Positions 1-9,075 of a stretch of DNA of 47,051 nt are shown here, piece by piece (the stretch's first letter is position 1; each line of letters begins with the position of its first letter). Position numbers and translations under genes: made by a program. The notes beneath the pieces were generated by a model. That model had not been told where the DNA came from. It did no database searches and saw only the letters and a program-made list of their open reading frames with translations. Location of the stretch: positions 1 to 47,051 of IMG/VR virus record IMGVR_UViG_3300032207_000263; one strand, written 5' to 3'. The stretch is from a virus.

Positions 1-227
1 GCACCCATAATGCCTTCCTGCATAGCTTTGCCAACAATTTGATCCGCTACTGTCGCATCTGATGGCTTGTTCTGCTGAGCCGCGTATTTTTCTCTGGTCT
101 TTCTGTTCTCTTGCAGTTGCTGTACAGCCAAAAACTGCGGGAACCCCGGCGGCGGATTTTGAGCGGCCTGTATGAGTTGGGCGTCACTCATCCCTTTTAC
201 GAGATCGTCGTACTCAAGAAGATTCAT
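1..227 (-). CDS. Virion-associated protein, N-terminal part (cut by window edge)
   Basis: The gene starts with ATG at 227, two bases after the stop of the 331-residue gene upstream, and runs off the left edge after 75 codons. The visible protein begins MNLLEYDDLVKGMSDAQL and is Gln/Ala-rich and helical. Its place at the end of the virion operon suggests an internal or ejected virion protein, but I do not recognise a domain. If the window is circular, the frame continues at 47051 for five more codons and stops with TAA directly before the GTG of the nuclease gene, giving about 80 residues. Confidence 0.7.
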   Translation of the reverse strand, partial: MNLLEYDDLVKGMSDAQLIQAAQNPPPGFPQFLAVQQLQENRKTREKYAAQQNKPSDATVADQIVGKAMQEGIMG

Positions 228-229
228 TA

Positions 230-1225
230 TCATCCTCGACCCCCTCCAAATGCGTTATACAGGCCAGCCGCCGCAATCCCCGTTCCCAGCAACTGTTGCA
301 TGGTGGACGGCGTCATACCGAACGACGAAATGGTCTGCCCCGGAGATATCGGGGTTCCCTGCAACATCTGGCTGTAATATGCAAGTTGCTCTCTCGGATA
401 CGACCTTTGTCGCAGGAAGTCCTGATAGCCGATATCCATGCCTGTCTGGCGTAGCCTACGCTCTGCTTCGCCAGCCGCCTGCATGTTACGGAGTCTTTCG
501 ATCTCCATTCTCTGACGCTGACTTGCGTAATCACCTAGCATTCCAGCCGCCGCTATACGCTGTGCATCTCCAGCGAGAATATTGCCGTAAGCCGCCTGAC
601 CCAGCCTAGCGGCCTGATCCGCGTAAGCCCTATCTAAATCAAGGCCTCGCTGTGCCTGAGCGAACGCCTGTTGCATACCGGCGCCATAGATGTCGCCAAG
701 CTGACGATTCAGGTTGCGCTCACGCTCGGCCTGCATGATGCCCTCACGGTAACCGCCAAGGCTCCCTATCCCAGCCGCCTGCAACCCCATCTGCTGACCC
801 GCAATGTCTGACTGGCGACGGGCCTCTCGCATCTGGTTATCAAGAACAAGTTGCTGATAAGGGTTCATGTATCGGCTAATCGCATAAGGGTCTGCCATTG
901 ACGGCATTTCTTGCGCTCGACGGGTTGTCTCAAGCATTGTCCCTGCGTAGGGACTACCCATGCCCACCGTGCCAGCAATGTTGCCAGCTACATCAAGCTC
1001 GGGTGGTGTGCCTGAAACACCCATCTCCGTAAAGCGAAACATAGCCTCCTGCTCGGCAGGAGTGAAGTACGCCAGTCGCGCCGCAGGGTAAGGAGTGTAT
1101 GGCTCAGCAGACTCATATCCAGTGCGAGCCAGTAGGTCTTTGTAATATGGTTCTGCGTATTCTGGTAGATTTGACTGAACTACCTTGGACTCTGTAGGTC
1201 CGCTACTTCCGCCGCCCTTAGACAT
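230..1225 (-). CDS. Putative internal virion protein (331 aa)
   Basis: This protein is rich in Ala, Gln, Arg and Tyr with long predicted helices, for example the stretch around QQMGLQAAGIGSLGGYREG. It starts Gly/Ser-rich and ends with a hydrophobic Gly/Ala segment (about residues 310-331). There is no signal peptide and no catalytic motif. It overlaps the GNAT-like gene upstream by 8 bases, which fits coupled translation. Position after the stabilisation protein and the 781-residue virion protein suggests an ejection or internal core protein like those of short-tailed phages. That role is inference. Confidence 0.6.
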   Translation of the reverse strand: MSKGGGSSGPTESKVVQSNLPEYAEPYYKDLLARTGYESAEPYTPYPAARLAYFTPAEQEAMFRFTEMGVSGTPPELDVAGNIAGTVGMGSPYAGTMLETTRRAQEMPSMADPYAISRYMNPYQQLVLDNQMREARRQSDIAGQQMGLQAAGIGSLGGYREGIMQAERERNLNRQLGDIYGAGMQQAFAQAQRGLDLDRAYADQAARLGQAAYGNILAGDAQRIAAAGMLGDYASQRQRMEIERLRNMQAAGEAERRLRQTGMDIGYQDFLRQRSYPREQLAYYSQMLQGTPISPGQTISSFGMTPSTMQQLLGTGIAAAGLYNAFGGGRG

Positions 1226-1637
1226 CGCCTAATTCCTTTTCATAAAATGCCGCTGACTTCTTGAAGCCATCAGCCTCTAAAAATTTCCAAAACCCAAACC
1301 TCGCCACGCCCTCGATGCTCTGGCACCCAAGGTCTTTTGCGTAGCGGCTGATTTGTTCCAAAAGAAGGTTGTACCACTTGTCGAAGTCCTCTCCGCCCAA
1401 GAAGTGCATAGAAAGTATTCGCTTACCGGGATAGTGGGTGACCTCCGTAGTCAACGCACCCCAGACCTTTTCCTCATCAAAGGCAACCCAAAGCTGGGTA
1501 CTGCCCATGGAAACTGCGGCACATAGATGCTCCATCGTCCAGCGCCCATTGCACCTATCCACCGCTGGTTCCAAGTAATGTCGGACATCGTTCCATGCCG
1601 ACGCGGCGTGCTCTAACGGGACTAGACTTATGTTCAT
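1218..1637 (-). CDS. GNAT-like acetyltransferase fold protein
   Basis: A 139-residue protein with the strand-helix layout of small GNAT proteins: a central strand pair around LWVAFDEEKVWGALTTEV, then a helix, then IEGVARFGFWKFLEADGFKK, which resembles the GNAT C-terminal region where a residue in the last strands follows a G-F-x-K turn. T7-group phages carry a GNAT-like protein next to internal virion genes, so it may be structural or a morphogenesis factor rather than an enzyme. It overlaps both neighbours by 4-8 bases. The fold call is moderate; the substrate is unknown. Confidence 0.55.
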   Translation of the reverse strand: MNISLVPLEHAASAWNDVRHYLEPAVDRCNGRWTMEHLCAAVSMGSTQLWVAFDEEKVWGALTTEVTHYPGKRILSMHFLGGEDFDKWYNLLLEQISRYAKDLGCQSIEGVARFGFWKFLEADGFKKSAAFYEKELGDV

Positions 1638-3979
1638 GCAGGCATCACTTTCCTTTCATCGATTGGAGGAGCCTGCCTCGTTGTGCCATTGCGTTCCATG
1701 CGGACTCTGTCCATCATCTCATCTAGCTTTTTTGCTCCAGCATCAGAGCTTCCTTCGCCAAGACCAGACACCACATCCGCAGGAACAATAAACTCTCCGG
1801 GCGACACGGCAACAGGCTGTTCACTGCCTATCATACCTTGAACCATGTCATCCATCCCACTGCCTTGACCGCTAATCATGCCCTCAGTCTGGGCATTAGG
1901 AGTGGACCTCCTCAAGATTGACTCTCGTGCAACCCTGTAAACGTCTGGGCCGTACTTCTGCACGAACATGTTAGTAATTTGTTCTGCAAGCTCTTCGTTT
2001 ACCTCGCCCAAAACAGCCGCTTCAAGAGCCTGCACATCCCTCATTACATCTTCACCTTCCTCACCGAAAGGCATTCCTGTCATCTTGTTGAGTCTCTGCT
2101 GTTGCTCTGAGGCTCCCGTGAACTCCGTGGGAACCTGAGCGATGCCGCCGCTTGGAACAGATGTTTCGCCAAGGGACGTTTGCAACCTAACCTCCGGCAT
2201 CTGCCCGCCCGTATTAAAAGGAATCGGGTTAATGCTTAAATCAGCAAGCGCCCTAGCCTGCGCCTCCGTCAGGTTTGGATACATTGCCATAAGCGTCTCT
2301 GGACTGCCTAAGGGGCTGACATCGTTCGGACCCACGCCCGCCTGCATCGAGAGAGCAAGTGCGTTTGCGGCAGTTGGGTCTGTTATGTTGTTAGCTAAGG
2401 TGAAAATGTTGCCGCTTTGATATGACGCAAGACGATCCCTGATCTCCTGATCTGTCATGCCCGGAAAGTAACTTCTTAGCTGATCTGTTATCGGGAACTC
2501 CGTGTTTGGAGATGTGGTCGTATCGTCAGTGGTTGTGTCTGGCTCTGGCTCGGGCGCTGGGGGCTGAGAGTAATACGCCTGAAACACATTCTGCTGTGGT
2601 GTAGACAACGTAGAGCCCTCAGATGCGAGCCCCATAACACTGCCAATGTCTAAAGGTCCGGGGTCCATCTGCTCTAAAGTACGCCGATACTCGTTCATTT
2701 GAGCGTTGGACTGAGGCGCCTGAAGAATCGGATCAAAGTACTGACCACGAGATATAACGCCCTGTCTCATAGGCCTGTATGACCGATCAGGCACTGATAT
2801 ACCCTCAGATGCGTCTTGGAAGTAACTAAACTCCGGCTCAAACCCGGGCATATAATCTCTGGGGGGCGCGATAGTGTCCGGCCCTCGCAGTCTTTGCTGT
2901 ACAGTCACCGGATCAATCCCGAAGTATCCTCTGGGACCACCAAGAAACCGCGCCACATCACGGGCAGTGCCAAGCGCCGACCCTTGCGCGTAGGGGTTAT
3001 CGTCAACCCGCTTGTCGTTTCCGTTCTCTTTTGTCGAGGTTGAGCCGCCTTCTTTTGCGTACATGGGAGGCGGGGTACGGTAGCTCATCTCTGATCTTGC
3101 ACCTGACAAGCCTGTAGGTATGCCCTGTGCGGCGTATGCTCTTTGCAGGTCTTCAAAGGAGCCTCTACGCTCCTTTTCAGCCTCGTCACGCATTGCCTGC
3201 CCACGCGCCCTTGCCTCCTCGCGCATCTCCATGTCACCTATAGCGCCCTGAGAAGCGCCCAATATGCCAAGGTTGCCCATGGTGCCAAGATTGCTCACGC
3301 CTTCGTTTATCCTACTCGCTATGCTGGGCGCTGGAGATGCCATATCCAGAGGGGCACCCCTGAAGAGGTTTTCGGGAGCAACGCCTGCTAACTGATCGGC
3401 GTTAAGCCCCTGTGTTACAGATTGAGTTAGCGGGCTTGGCGACATGGGGGCCGAAAGCGCCCTTTCCATGCCAGCCTCTAATGTGCCAGAGGCTCCCTCC
3501 ATAGCCTGCTGAAATCCTACATCAGAGATCGTTGAGGCTGTGTTTGCCGCCGCTTCTATACCAGCCTTAGCCGCCGCCTCAGAGCCAGTAGTTGCCGCTT
3601 GTGTTGCCGTCTGCGTTGCCGCATCAGTTCCCATCCCAAACAGGTTTCCTAGCTTTTGACCAAGAGCACCAGACGCTAACCCGCCTATACCAGCCAAAAG
3701 CCCCTTGCCAATATCCTTTTCCGTTACAGCGGTGATTCCGCCCACAAGAGCCGCGGAGGCGAGTGGCGTCATGCTTATCCCTGCGGCACCCAAAAGCATC
3801 GGCGCAAGGAAGGCAAATGCCTCAGGTTGCCCTGTAACTGGGTTAGTTGTCAGGCCACCCGGGGTCAGGGAGGCAATACCTGCCACCTCCACAGGGTTCA
3901 TGTGGACAAGCATCGTATCGCCATAGCGACCATGCTTTGCCATCTCGTCCATTATTGGTTTTGCTGGATATTGATTCAT
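1634..3979 (-). CDS. Large virion protein (781 aa), possible internal or ejection protein
   Basis: Residues about 45-115 hold Gly/Ala-rich hydrophobic segments (ITAVTEKDIGKGLLAGIGGL region) that could insert into or cross a membrane. The middle is Pro/Ser/Thr-rich and low in complexity, with an acidic PEPEPDTTTDDTTTS linker. The C-terminus has a conserved-looking block, VSPGEFIVPADVVSGLGEGS followed by AGAKKLDEMMDRVR, that I associate with virion proteins of uncultured marine phages. Size, membrane-like segments and place beside other core proteins suggest a DNA-ejection protein. No lytic transglycosylase motif is visible. The role is inference. Confidence 0.6.
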   Translation of the reverse strand: MNQYPAKPIMDEMAKHGRYGDTMLVHMNPVEVAGIASLTPGGLTTNPVTGQPEAFAFLAPMLLGAAGISMTPLASAALVGGITAVTEKDIGKGLLAGIGGLASGALGQKLGNLFGMGTDAATQTATQAATTGSEAAAKAGIEAAANTASTISDVGFQQAMEGASGTLEAGMERALSAPMSPSPLTQSVTQGLNADQLAGVAPENLFRGAPLDMASPAPSIASRINEGVSNLGTMGNLGILGASQGAIGDMEMREEARARGQAMRDEAEKERRGSFEDLQRAYAAQGIPTGLSGARSEMSYRTPPPMYAKEGGSTSTKENGNDKRVDDNPYAQGSALGTARDVARFLGGPRGYFGIDPVTVQQRLRGPDTIAPPRDYMPGFEPEFSYFQDASEGISVPDRSYRPMRQGVISRGQYFDPILQAPQSNAQMNEYRRTLEQMDPGPLDIGSVMGLASEGSTLSTPQQNVFQAYYSQPPAPEPEPDTTTDDTTTSPNTEFPITDQLRSYFPGMTDQEIRDRLASYQSGNIFTLANNITDPTAANALALSMQAGVGPNDVSPLGSPETLMAMYPNLTEAQARALADLSINPIPFNTGGQMPEVRLQTSLGETSVPSGGIAQVPTEFTGASEQQQRLNKMTGMPFGEEGEDVMRDVQALEAAVLGEVNEELAEQITNMFVQKYGPDVYRVARESILRRSTPNAQTEGMISGQGSGMDDMVQGMIGSEQPVAVSPGEFIVPADVVSGLGEGSSDAGAKKLDEMMDRVRMERNGTTRQAPPIDERKVMPA

Positions 3980-4308
3980 TAGCTTGTCTCTACCCCAAAC
4001 ATGTTAAAGCTAAGGCCGGTGCCGCTTGCGTACACCTTGACCACGTCGCTTTGGTTGAGTGTCAGACCTAGCACAGCAGAAAATGTGTCTGTCGCCGAGA
4101 CTGACTTGTCATAATAAATAAACTGCTTATTGTCTGCTCCCGCATCCGCAACATGGACGCTAAGCCTGAAGGTCAGTGCGCCCGATGTGCGGTTACAAAC
4201 ATTGATAGAACTAACGGTTGTCTGATTCAGGTCAGGCACCGTATACAGCGTGGTTGTAGTGGTTGCCGCCGGATCAAGCTGACCCAGCACCTTAATGACA
4301 TCAGCCAC
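3979..4308 (-). CDS. Small beta-rich virion protein (109 aa)
   Basis: Thr/Val/Ser-rich sequence with alternating strands (LYTVPDLNQTTVSSINVCNR, then GALTFRLSVHVADAG). The stop overlaps the start of the 781-residue gene by one base, and its own start overlaps the end of the next gene upstream. This compact beta-sandwich type of protein is common among minor virion proteins of marine podovirus-like phages. No specific function is recognised. Confidence 0.55.
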   Translation of the reverse strand: MADVIKVLGQLDPAATTTTTLYTVPDLNQTTVSSINVCNRTSGALTFRLSVHVADAGADNKQFIYYDKSVSATDTFSAVLGLTLNQSDVVKVYASGTGLSFNMFGVETS

Positions 4309-4498
4309 TGCTTGCTCCCATCAACAAGAACTGAAACCGGCGTAAAGCCAGCGACGAGTCCTTGTTTGTCTTGTTTGTGTTGCCTTCTACAGTTGACGAT
4401 ATGTCTTGTAGGGACTGCTCTATTGTCCTGCGAGCAACCTGCTCGTTCTCTCGCTCATACTCTTGGCTGGCTACCGGCAGTGTTGTGTATTTAGGCAT
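4301..4498 (-). CDS. Small hypothetical protein (65 aa)
   Basis: A short, largely helical protein (EYERENEQVARRTIEQSLQD). It lies between the stabilisation protein and the 109-residue protein and overlaps both, so it is translated as part of the same message. Helical content and position suggest a minor virion or assembly component. No family is recognised. Confidence 0.55.
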   Translation of the reverse strand: MPKYTTLPVASQEYERENEQVARRTIEQSLQDISSTVEGNTNKTNKDSSLALRRFQFLLMGASSG

Positions 4499-6348
4499 TA
4501 GCGGCGCCCATCCGTTCTGATGTCAAACCGCAAGTCACCAAGCGTCCAGCCGTATCCCGAGCCGTTACTGGATATCTTAATGATCATCTCTCTGGTTCTA
4601 GCCCTCAGATGAAACTGACCTGTATTGCTCGCTATTGTCGCTGTATCGAGAAGCGCCTCTGTATCTAGCGGAAAGTCCTTTCCCTTGACCTCAAGCGACA
4701 GGTCAACAGCCGCAGAGTTGCCTCTGAAGGTAAAGTCTGGGATCACTCTGCGAACTGCGGCAAACTGCTCACCATCCCCAAGACCAATACCGCCAGAAGC
4801 AACAAACGCATTTAGCGGTTCGCCATCAGCCGTATGACCGATCTCGTGAATATACAAGTAGTTGTCGCTGGTCAGGCTGTTAGAGGCGGCAAGCGGAAAC
4901 TCCTTGGTTGGCGCATGAATAAACGCCCCCCGATCCAGCGTGCCTATAGTCCAGTTGTTCTCTTGATAGTTATATGTAACGTAGTTTGTGATGTCTGCGC
5001 TTGGAGTGCCGACTGGGTAATACCACGTTACCTCTGAGTCGTCAGGGTTAGTGGTGGCGAATATCTTAAACCTCTGCTGGAACTGGAGGTTTGAAAACAC
5101 ATGATCTAGCACGGAGCAGGGCAGTCTTTGCACTGAGCCGCGATAAACATAGAACCCTTCCCTGTCCATGAAGAAAACAGAGTCAGCCGCCGCAACCCCG
5201 GCCTTGGGCGAGATCATGCTGACGTTTTCCGCCACCGGAGAGAAAGAGTAAATAAACGGGGCGCCCACGAAACGCATGGCTTGGATGCCAACGTCTGTAA
5301 ATATCAGTATTTCTTGACGAGTCTTGATCGCACCTACAATAGTTGTGCCGGTAGAGAGAACCTGACCTCCAGCACTGTTCGTCGCAGTAGGAGTCCAGTC
5401 TACCGCGCTTTCTTGGTCAGACCATCGGATAAACAGCGGGTCTAACGTCGCAGAGCCAATCGGGTTACACCCAAAGCAGATAACGTGCCGGTCAATGTCA
5501 GACACCATGACCTGAAGCGCCTCAACTGGCGTGTTTGAAGCGCCTCCTAAGCTAGAGAGCGAAACTGCCCTCGTTGAAAGACCGCTACTCTCATCCCAGA
5601 AATACACAGAACTGCCTCTGGGGTTGAATATAAGGTCATCGCCAAATGCGTCTTGGCTGTACAGGCGTAACTGGTTTGACGAGGTAATCGCCACAGACTC
5701 GCCAAACGTCCCAGCGCCCCACGCACCCACACCCCAGCCTGTGCTGTCTACATAAAAGTTGGTGCCGGTGTTGATCTGATACACACCAACGACAGAGCTA
5801 CCACCGTTCCCAGAGTCGCTGGAATTGGCTGTCACTGTGGCGCCTGACGTGTCCTTTGCTGTGATGTTGTAGCTGTTGGTATTTACGATAACGCCAATCT
5901 GATACTCCTGATTTAACACGTCAGCAGTAATGTTGCCTCCCAGAGAGGCCGCGCCAGAGTACGTTACAAAGTCGCCCTCTACAGCGCCGTGCGAGGTATC
6001 ACTAACCACTAGGGTTGACGACCCATTCGTTGCGGCAAACGTCACGTCGCCAGCCGCAGTGGTCTGCCTGATGGGGGTTACATCTGCTACCGTGCCGCCA
6101 GACTCTACATAAAACTTCAGGTTTGTGCCGACACCCAGATACTTGTCGCCATCAGCCGCGCCCCAGTCAAACAATGACCGCGCCACGCCCTTGATCGCCG
6201 TGCTGACGTACTTCTGCCAGCCGCCTATCGTCTCGACGCGGCCTTTTCTGAAGCGAATGCGATCTGAGTCAAACCAGCCGGAATCGGCACTGTACTCTGT
6301 GCCCTCCTTGTCGATCCCCGGCTTAAACTGTATCTTCGTTAAGGCCAT
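4498..6348 (-). CDS. Tail stabilisation protein (P22 gp10-like)
   Basis: About 616 residues, beginning MALTKIQFKPGIDKEGTEYS, then GGWFDSDRIRFRKGR-like and VETIGGWQKY motifs. This is the typical opening of the P22 gp10 / phage_stabilise family, which plugs and extends the portal-adaptor in short-tailed phages. The rest is beta-rich, as expected. An ATG at 6360 gives four more residues, but the ATG at 6348 overlaps the stop of the endolysin gene as TGATG, typical of coupled translation, so I prefer it. The family call is fairly sure from the N-terminus. Confidence 0.7.
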   Translation of the reverse strand: MALTKIQFKPGIDKEGTEYSADSGWFDSDRIRFRKGRVETIGGWQKYVSTAIKGVARSLFDWGAADGDKYLGVGTNLKFYVESGGTVADVTPIRQTTAAGDVTFAATNGSSTLVVSDTSHGAVEGDFVTYSGAASLGGNITADVLNQEYQIGVIVNTNSYNITAKDTSGATVTANSSDSGNGGSSVVGVYQINTGTNFYVDSTGWGVGAWGAGTFGESVAITSSNQLRLYSQDAFGDDLIFNPRGSSVYFWDESSGLSTRAVSLSSLGGASNTPVEALQVMVSDIDRHVICFGCNPIGSATLDPLFIRWSDQESAVDWTPTATNSAGGQVLSTGTTIVGAIKTRQEILIFTDVGIQAMRFVGAPFIYSFSPVAENVSMISPKAGVAAADSVFFMDREGFYVYRGSVQRLPCSVLDHVFSNLQFQQRFKIFATTNPDDSEVTWYYPVGTPSADITNYVTYNYQENNWTIGTLDRGAFIHAPTKEFPLAASNSLTSDNYLYIHEIGHTADGEPLNAFVASGGIGLGDGEQFAAVRRVIPDFTFRGNSAAVDLSLEVKGKDFPLDTEALLDTATIASNTGQFHLRARTREMIIKISSNGSGYGWTLGDLRFDIRTDGRR

Positions 6349-6698
6349 CAGTACGTCCACATAACCGGCGTAGATGCTCGCTTATCGACATGAACAAATG
6401 TCTTAGCGACCCCTATGCCGTTAAACCCCATCTCTATCGCCTTCCAGACGATCAACATTCTTTCAGCGCCGTTTTTAACCTGTATGTCGGCGGCTATACC
6501 ATGCGCGTGCATTCCGGGCTTTTCTTTCTTGACCTCTAGGCTGTGGCTGTTTGACCTGTAGCCAGATGTAATAATGAAGGGAAAGCCGCAGGACTCTCGT
6601 AACTCGTCAAGATCCATGATGAAGTCAAGGTCCATTTCGTTTTCGCCGGTTTCCTGACAATCGAAATCAGACAGCTTGAAATACTTAAACTCTTTCAT
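6348..6698 (-). CDS. M15-family peptidase, endolysin
   Basis: The 116-residue protein matches the peptidase M15_3 / VanY-like fold: ITSGYRSNSHS near residue 44, the H-x-x-G-x-A-x-D zinc motif at His64-Asp71, and the third ligand in FVHVD at His103. Such enzymes cut the peptide stem of peptidoglycan. An in-frame ATG lies further upstream at 6809, but the ATG at 6698 overlaps the stop of the upstream gene as ATGA and gives the normal family start (MKEFKYFKLSDF). It follows two membrane proteins, forming a lysis cassette. Confidence 0.85.
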   Translation of the reverse strand: MKEFKYFKLSDFDCQETGENEMDLDFIMDLDELRESCGFPFIITSGYRSNSHSLEVKKEKPGMHAHGIAADIQVKNGAERMLIVWKAIEMGFNGIGVAKTFVHVDKRASTPVMWTY

Positions 6699-6898
6699 TC
6701 TTTTTTGCCTGAGCCAAGGAACAAGCCAAAAGCGCCAGTGAGCGCCCCAGTCATAACGCTTACCAAGGCCGCTTGTTCTGGGTTTGGGTCCGGCAGATCC
6801 ATAAACCACTCAACCACGCGGTACGTCATAACAATCATCACGAACATGACCAGTCGCGGAAGTATCCGCCAGCGGTCAAGCAACTCGGGGGTAATCAC
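6695..6898 (-). CDS. Small two-segment membrane protein, holin-like
   Basis: 67 residues with two likely membrane segments: LPRLVMFVMIVMTYRVVEWF and VSVMTGALTGAFGLFLGS, and a short charged tail GKKE. It sits between a 3TM holin-like gene and the endolysin and overlaps both by 4 bases. This size, topology and context fit a second holin, antiholin or pinholin component. The sequence alone does not distinguish these. Confidence 0.6.
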   Translation of the reverse strand: MITPELLDRWRILPRLVMFVMIVMTYRVVEWFMDLPDPNPEQAALVSVMTGALTGAFGLFLGSGKKE

Positions 6899-7296
6899 TT
6901 CTCTCTTGCAACCTGCTTGGTCTTTTCAAACGTCCTCAAGCCGCCCAACCCTAGCATCCCAAGAAGAACCGTCAGCAGGCTTTCCATTTCAAATACAGGT
7001 AATGGAGGGGCGTCCACACCAGCAAATGTAATAACAAAAACAGCAATAGGCTGGCCCACAAAGTGCCAAGCCAAAGCAACGCCGCAAGTCCAGCCCACAA
7101 ACGGCCTCCAGCCTGCGACAAACATGCTTTTGTGTGCCGCTTCAGCCTTGTTAATCTCAATCTGGCCCTTGGCAAGCTCTTGGGCGTGTCGTTCCGACAT
7201 CGTCGCAATTTCGTGCGCGAGCCTCGCTCTTTCGTCCGCATCCGGTATGAACTTATCCAGAAGCCCCGTAACTGGGCCAATCAACGCTTCTAACAT
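6895..7296 (-). CDS. 3TM holin (GTA holin-like)
   Basis: 133 residues. An N-terminal amphipathic/coiled part (about 1-55) is followed by a hydrophobic core with the characteristic GWRPFVGWTCGVALAWHF block, then further hydrophobic segments (IAVFVITFAGV and SLLTVLLGMLGLGGL). This pattern matches the holin-of-3TMs family first defined in gene transfer agents. It starts the lysis cassette holin, small membrane protein, M15 endolysin. It would form holes in the inner membrane to release the endolysin. Confidence 0.75.
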   Translation of the reverse strand: MLEALIGPVTGLLDKFIPDADERARLAHEIATMSERHAQELAKGQIEINKAEAAHKSMFVAGWRPFVGWTCGVALAWHFVGQPIAVFVITFAGVDAPPLPVFEMESLLTVLLGMLGLGGLRTFEKTKQVAREK

Positions 7297-7305
7297 GACG
7301 CCTCC

Positions 7306-8289
7306 TTAGAATGTGGACAGTGCGACCCTCTTCCACGAGTTTGTTGCGACACATACGTAGATGTAGTCACTGTCGTAGGCGATCTCGCCTTTAGTGCCTG
7401 ACGCTGAAGAATTGGCTGGCGTCTGGGTAGTGTCGATTCTGATGTTGTCACCAGTGGTGGCTAGGGCGTTGAATGTGCCAGCACCCGGGGTAGACGCGCC
7501 TATGTTAGTGCCGTCGATGCTTCCGGCGTTGATGTCTACAGTGGGTAGTGTTGCTGTACCTGTAGTGCTGAGTGTTGTAAACGCACCCGTACTGGCAGAG
7601 TTGGCCCCAATCGGGGTGCCGTCTACAGCGCCGCCGTTGACATCAATCGAAGAAAATGAGGACGACCCCGTCGAGGTCACGTTCCCCGTCACGTTTCCCG
7701 TCACGTTTCCCGTCAGGTCGCCCGTCACGTTTCCCGTTACGTTTCCCGTCACATTGCCGGTGACGTTTCCCGTTACTGCGCCCGTGACATTCCCTGTCAC
7801 GTTACCTGTAAGGTTGGCAGTCACTGTTGTTGCTAACAGGTCAACAAAAACCTGCGTAACCGTAGCGCCCGACCCAGAACCGCTAAACTTCAGCACTGCA
7901 TCCTTGCCGCTGGCAAGCTCAAAGTCATTCGAGGCGTTATATGTGCCTTGGAAAAGGATTACTGACCGGCTTGACGACAGGCTATTACGAACAAATACAA
8001 TCTTTTCCGCGTCATTTGGGGTCAGCCTGACATACGCTGTGCCGCCAAGATCGCCGCCATCCGTAAACTCAATAAACTTGTTTCTACCGTTAGACACAGC
8101 GCCGTCCGTAACAGGGATGTCGGTTGGGGACGCCGAACTTCCGGCACTTGTCAGGGTCAGTGACAGTATTCCGTTGACAGCCTGATCCAGAATGTCGAAG
8201 TTGGTGTTGGTTGTATCGCCCCATGTACCAGACTGATCGCCTGTTGCGATCTTCTCTATGCCTAGATTGGTCGTATATGTGCTAGTCAT
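7306..8289 (-). CDS. Tail fibre protein with TGNV tetrapeptide repeats
   Basis: 327 residues. The N-terminus (NLGIEKIATGDQSGTWGDTT then NFDILDQAVNGI) is the familiar virion-anchoring head of many marine phage fibres. A middle region holds about eleven T-G-N-V repeats with variants TGAV and TGDL, likely a beta-spiral or triple-stranded fibre shaft. The C-terminus ends DYIYVCVATNSWKRVALSTF, a small beta domain seen at fibre ends. It probably contributes to receptor binding or the fibre shaft. Start ATG at 8289. Confidence 0.7.
   Translation of the reverse strand: MTSTYTTNLGIEKIATGDQSGTWGDTTNTNFDILDQAVNGILSLTLTSAGSSASPTDIPVTDGAVSNGRNKFIEFTDGGDLGGTAYVRLTPNDAEKIVFVRNSLSSSRSVILFQGTYNASNDFELASGKDAVLKFSGSGSGATVTQVFVDLLATTVTANLTGNVTGNVTGAVTGNVTGNVTGNVTGNVTGDLTGNVTGNVTGNVTSTGSSSFSSIDVNGGAVDGTPIGANSASTGAFTTLSTTGTATLPTVDINAGSIDGTNIGASTPGAGTFNALATTGDNIRIDTTQTPANSSASGTKGEIAYDSDYIYVCVATNSWKRVALSTF
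7678..7824 (+). repeat. 12-bp tandem repeat within fibre gene
   Basis: About a dozen imperfect 12-bp units based on CACGTTTCCCGT run in tandem. On the minus strand they encode T-G-N-V repeats of the fibre shaft. Unit differences are mostly third-position changes (TTTCCC, TTACCT, TTGGCA), which shows selection for the peptide. The tract is a likely site for repeat-number change by slippage. Confidence 0.8.
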
Positions 8290-8292
8290 GTC

Positions 8293-9069
8293 TTATGCCG
8301 CTATCTCTGTCCAATTCGGGTCTTGATTCGGGTTAATCTCATTCCATGCCACAACGGACGCTCCAGAAGTTGACGCTGTCGCCGATACCCCCGTTATAGG
8401 AACGGTAAGACTTCCCTCGCCAACCACAATGCCGACTTGTCCCTGCGCGGACAGCGACCCAAGAGCAATTATTGGTCCTGTTCCTTCGGTTACCGTGACA
8501 GACCCAACTCCGCCCGTTCCTGCTATTCCAGTAACAGCAACAATTGCATCCCCGTCAATAGTGACAGAGCCAACCGACGCAGTTGCCGAAACTCCGGTAA
8601 CACTCGCGCTCGCATTGGAATTTACTCCAACACTGCCGACTGACCCAGTTGCCGCTATTCCTGTAACAGACTCGGTTACACCCAACTGGAAGGTTATTAA
8701 TAAATCGCCGTCGCTCAGTGTTGCGAAAGGCTCTTCGGAAAAACTCAAGCCGCCGAACAGAGATGCGCCTGTCTCTGTTGATGTCATAGGCATGGATGCA
8801 GAAACGCCGGTTACGCTCACATTCGTGAGAACAGAAACAGACGCAGAACCTACACTTCCAGTTGCCTGAAGCCCAGTTACCGCCACTGACTCAGTAAAAA
8901 CAAGCGCACCAACAGCGCCTGTAGCGCCAAGGCCGGTTACCGACACCTCGACGTTGCCGTTAACGGTGACAGAGCCTACTCCCCCAGTGGCCGCTACACC
9001 TGTTACACCAACTGGGCCAGTGGGGCTTTGACTAAATGACGACGCGGAAAAGGGATTAGAGCCAAACAT
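8293..9069 (-). CDS. Repeat-containing virion protein (V-T-G beta repeats)
   Basis: 258 residues, built from roughly eight imperfect repeats of about 22-25 residues with pattern VTG-(V/L/I)-x-ATG-x-VGSV-x-V. A short nonrepeat insert (FGGLSFSEEPFATLSDGDLL) sits near the middle. It ends NPNQDPNWTEIAA, a terminal motif shared with many marine phage structural proteins. The repeats suggest an elongated beta-solenoid or fibre. It lies among other fibre genes. Exact role unknown. Confidence 0.6.
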   Translation of the reverse strand: MFGSNPFSASSFSQSPTGPVGVTGVAATGGVGSVTVNGNVEVSVTGLGATGAVGALVFTESVAVTGLQATGSVGSASVSVLTNVSVTGVSASMPMTSTETGASLFGGLSFSEEPFATLSDGDLLITFQLGVTESVTGIAATGSVGSVGVNSNASASVTGVSATASVGSVTIDGDAIVAVTGIAGTGGVGSVTVTEGTGPIIALGSLSAQGQVGIVVGEGSLTVPITGVSATASTSGASVVAWNEINPNQDPNWTEIAA

Positions 9070-9075
9070 GAGTTA

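Noticed and set aside
7394-8185. 263-codon plus-strand ORF opposite the TGNV fibre gene
   Set aside because: Its VTFPVTFPV repeats are only the reverse of the TGNV repeat; no ribosome-binding site or operon context.
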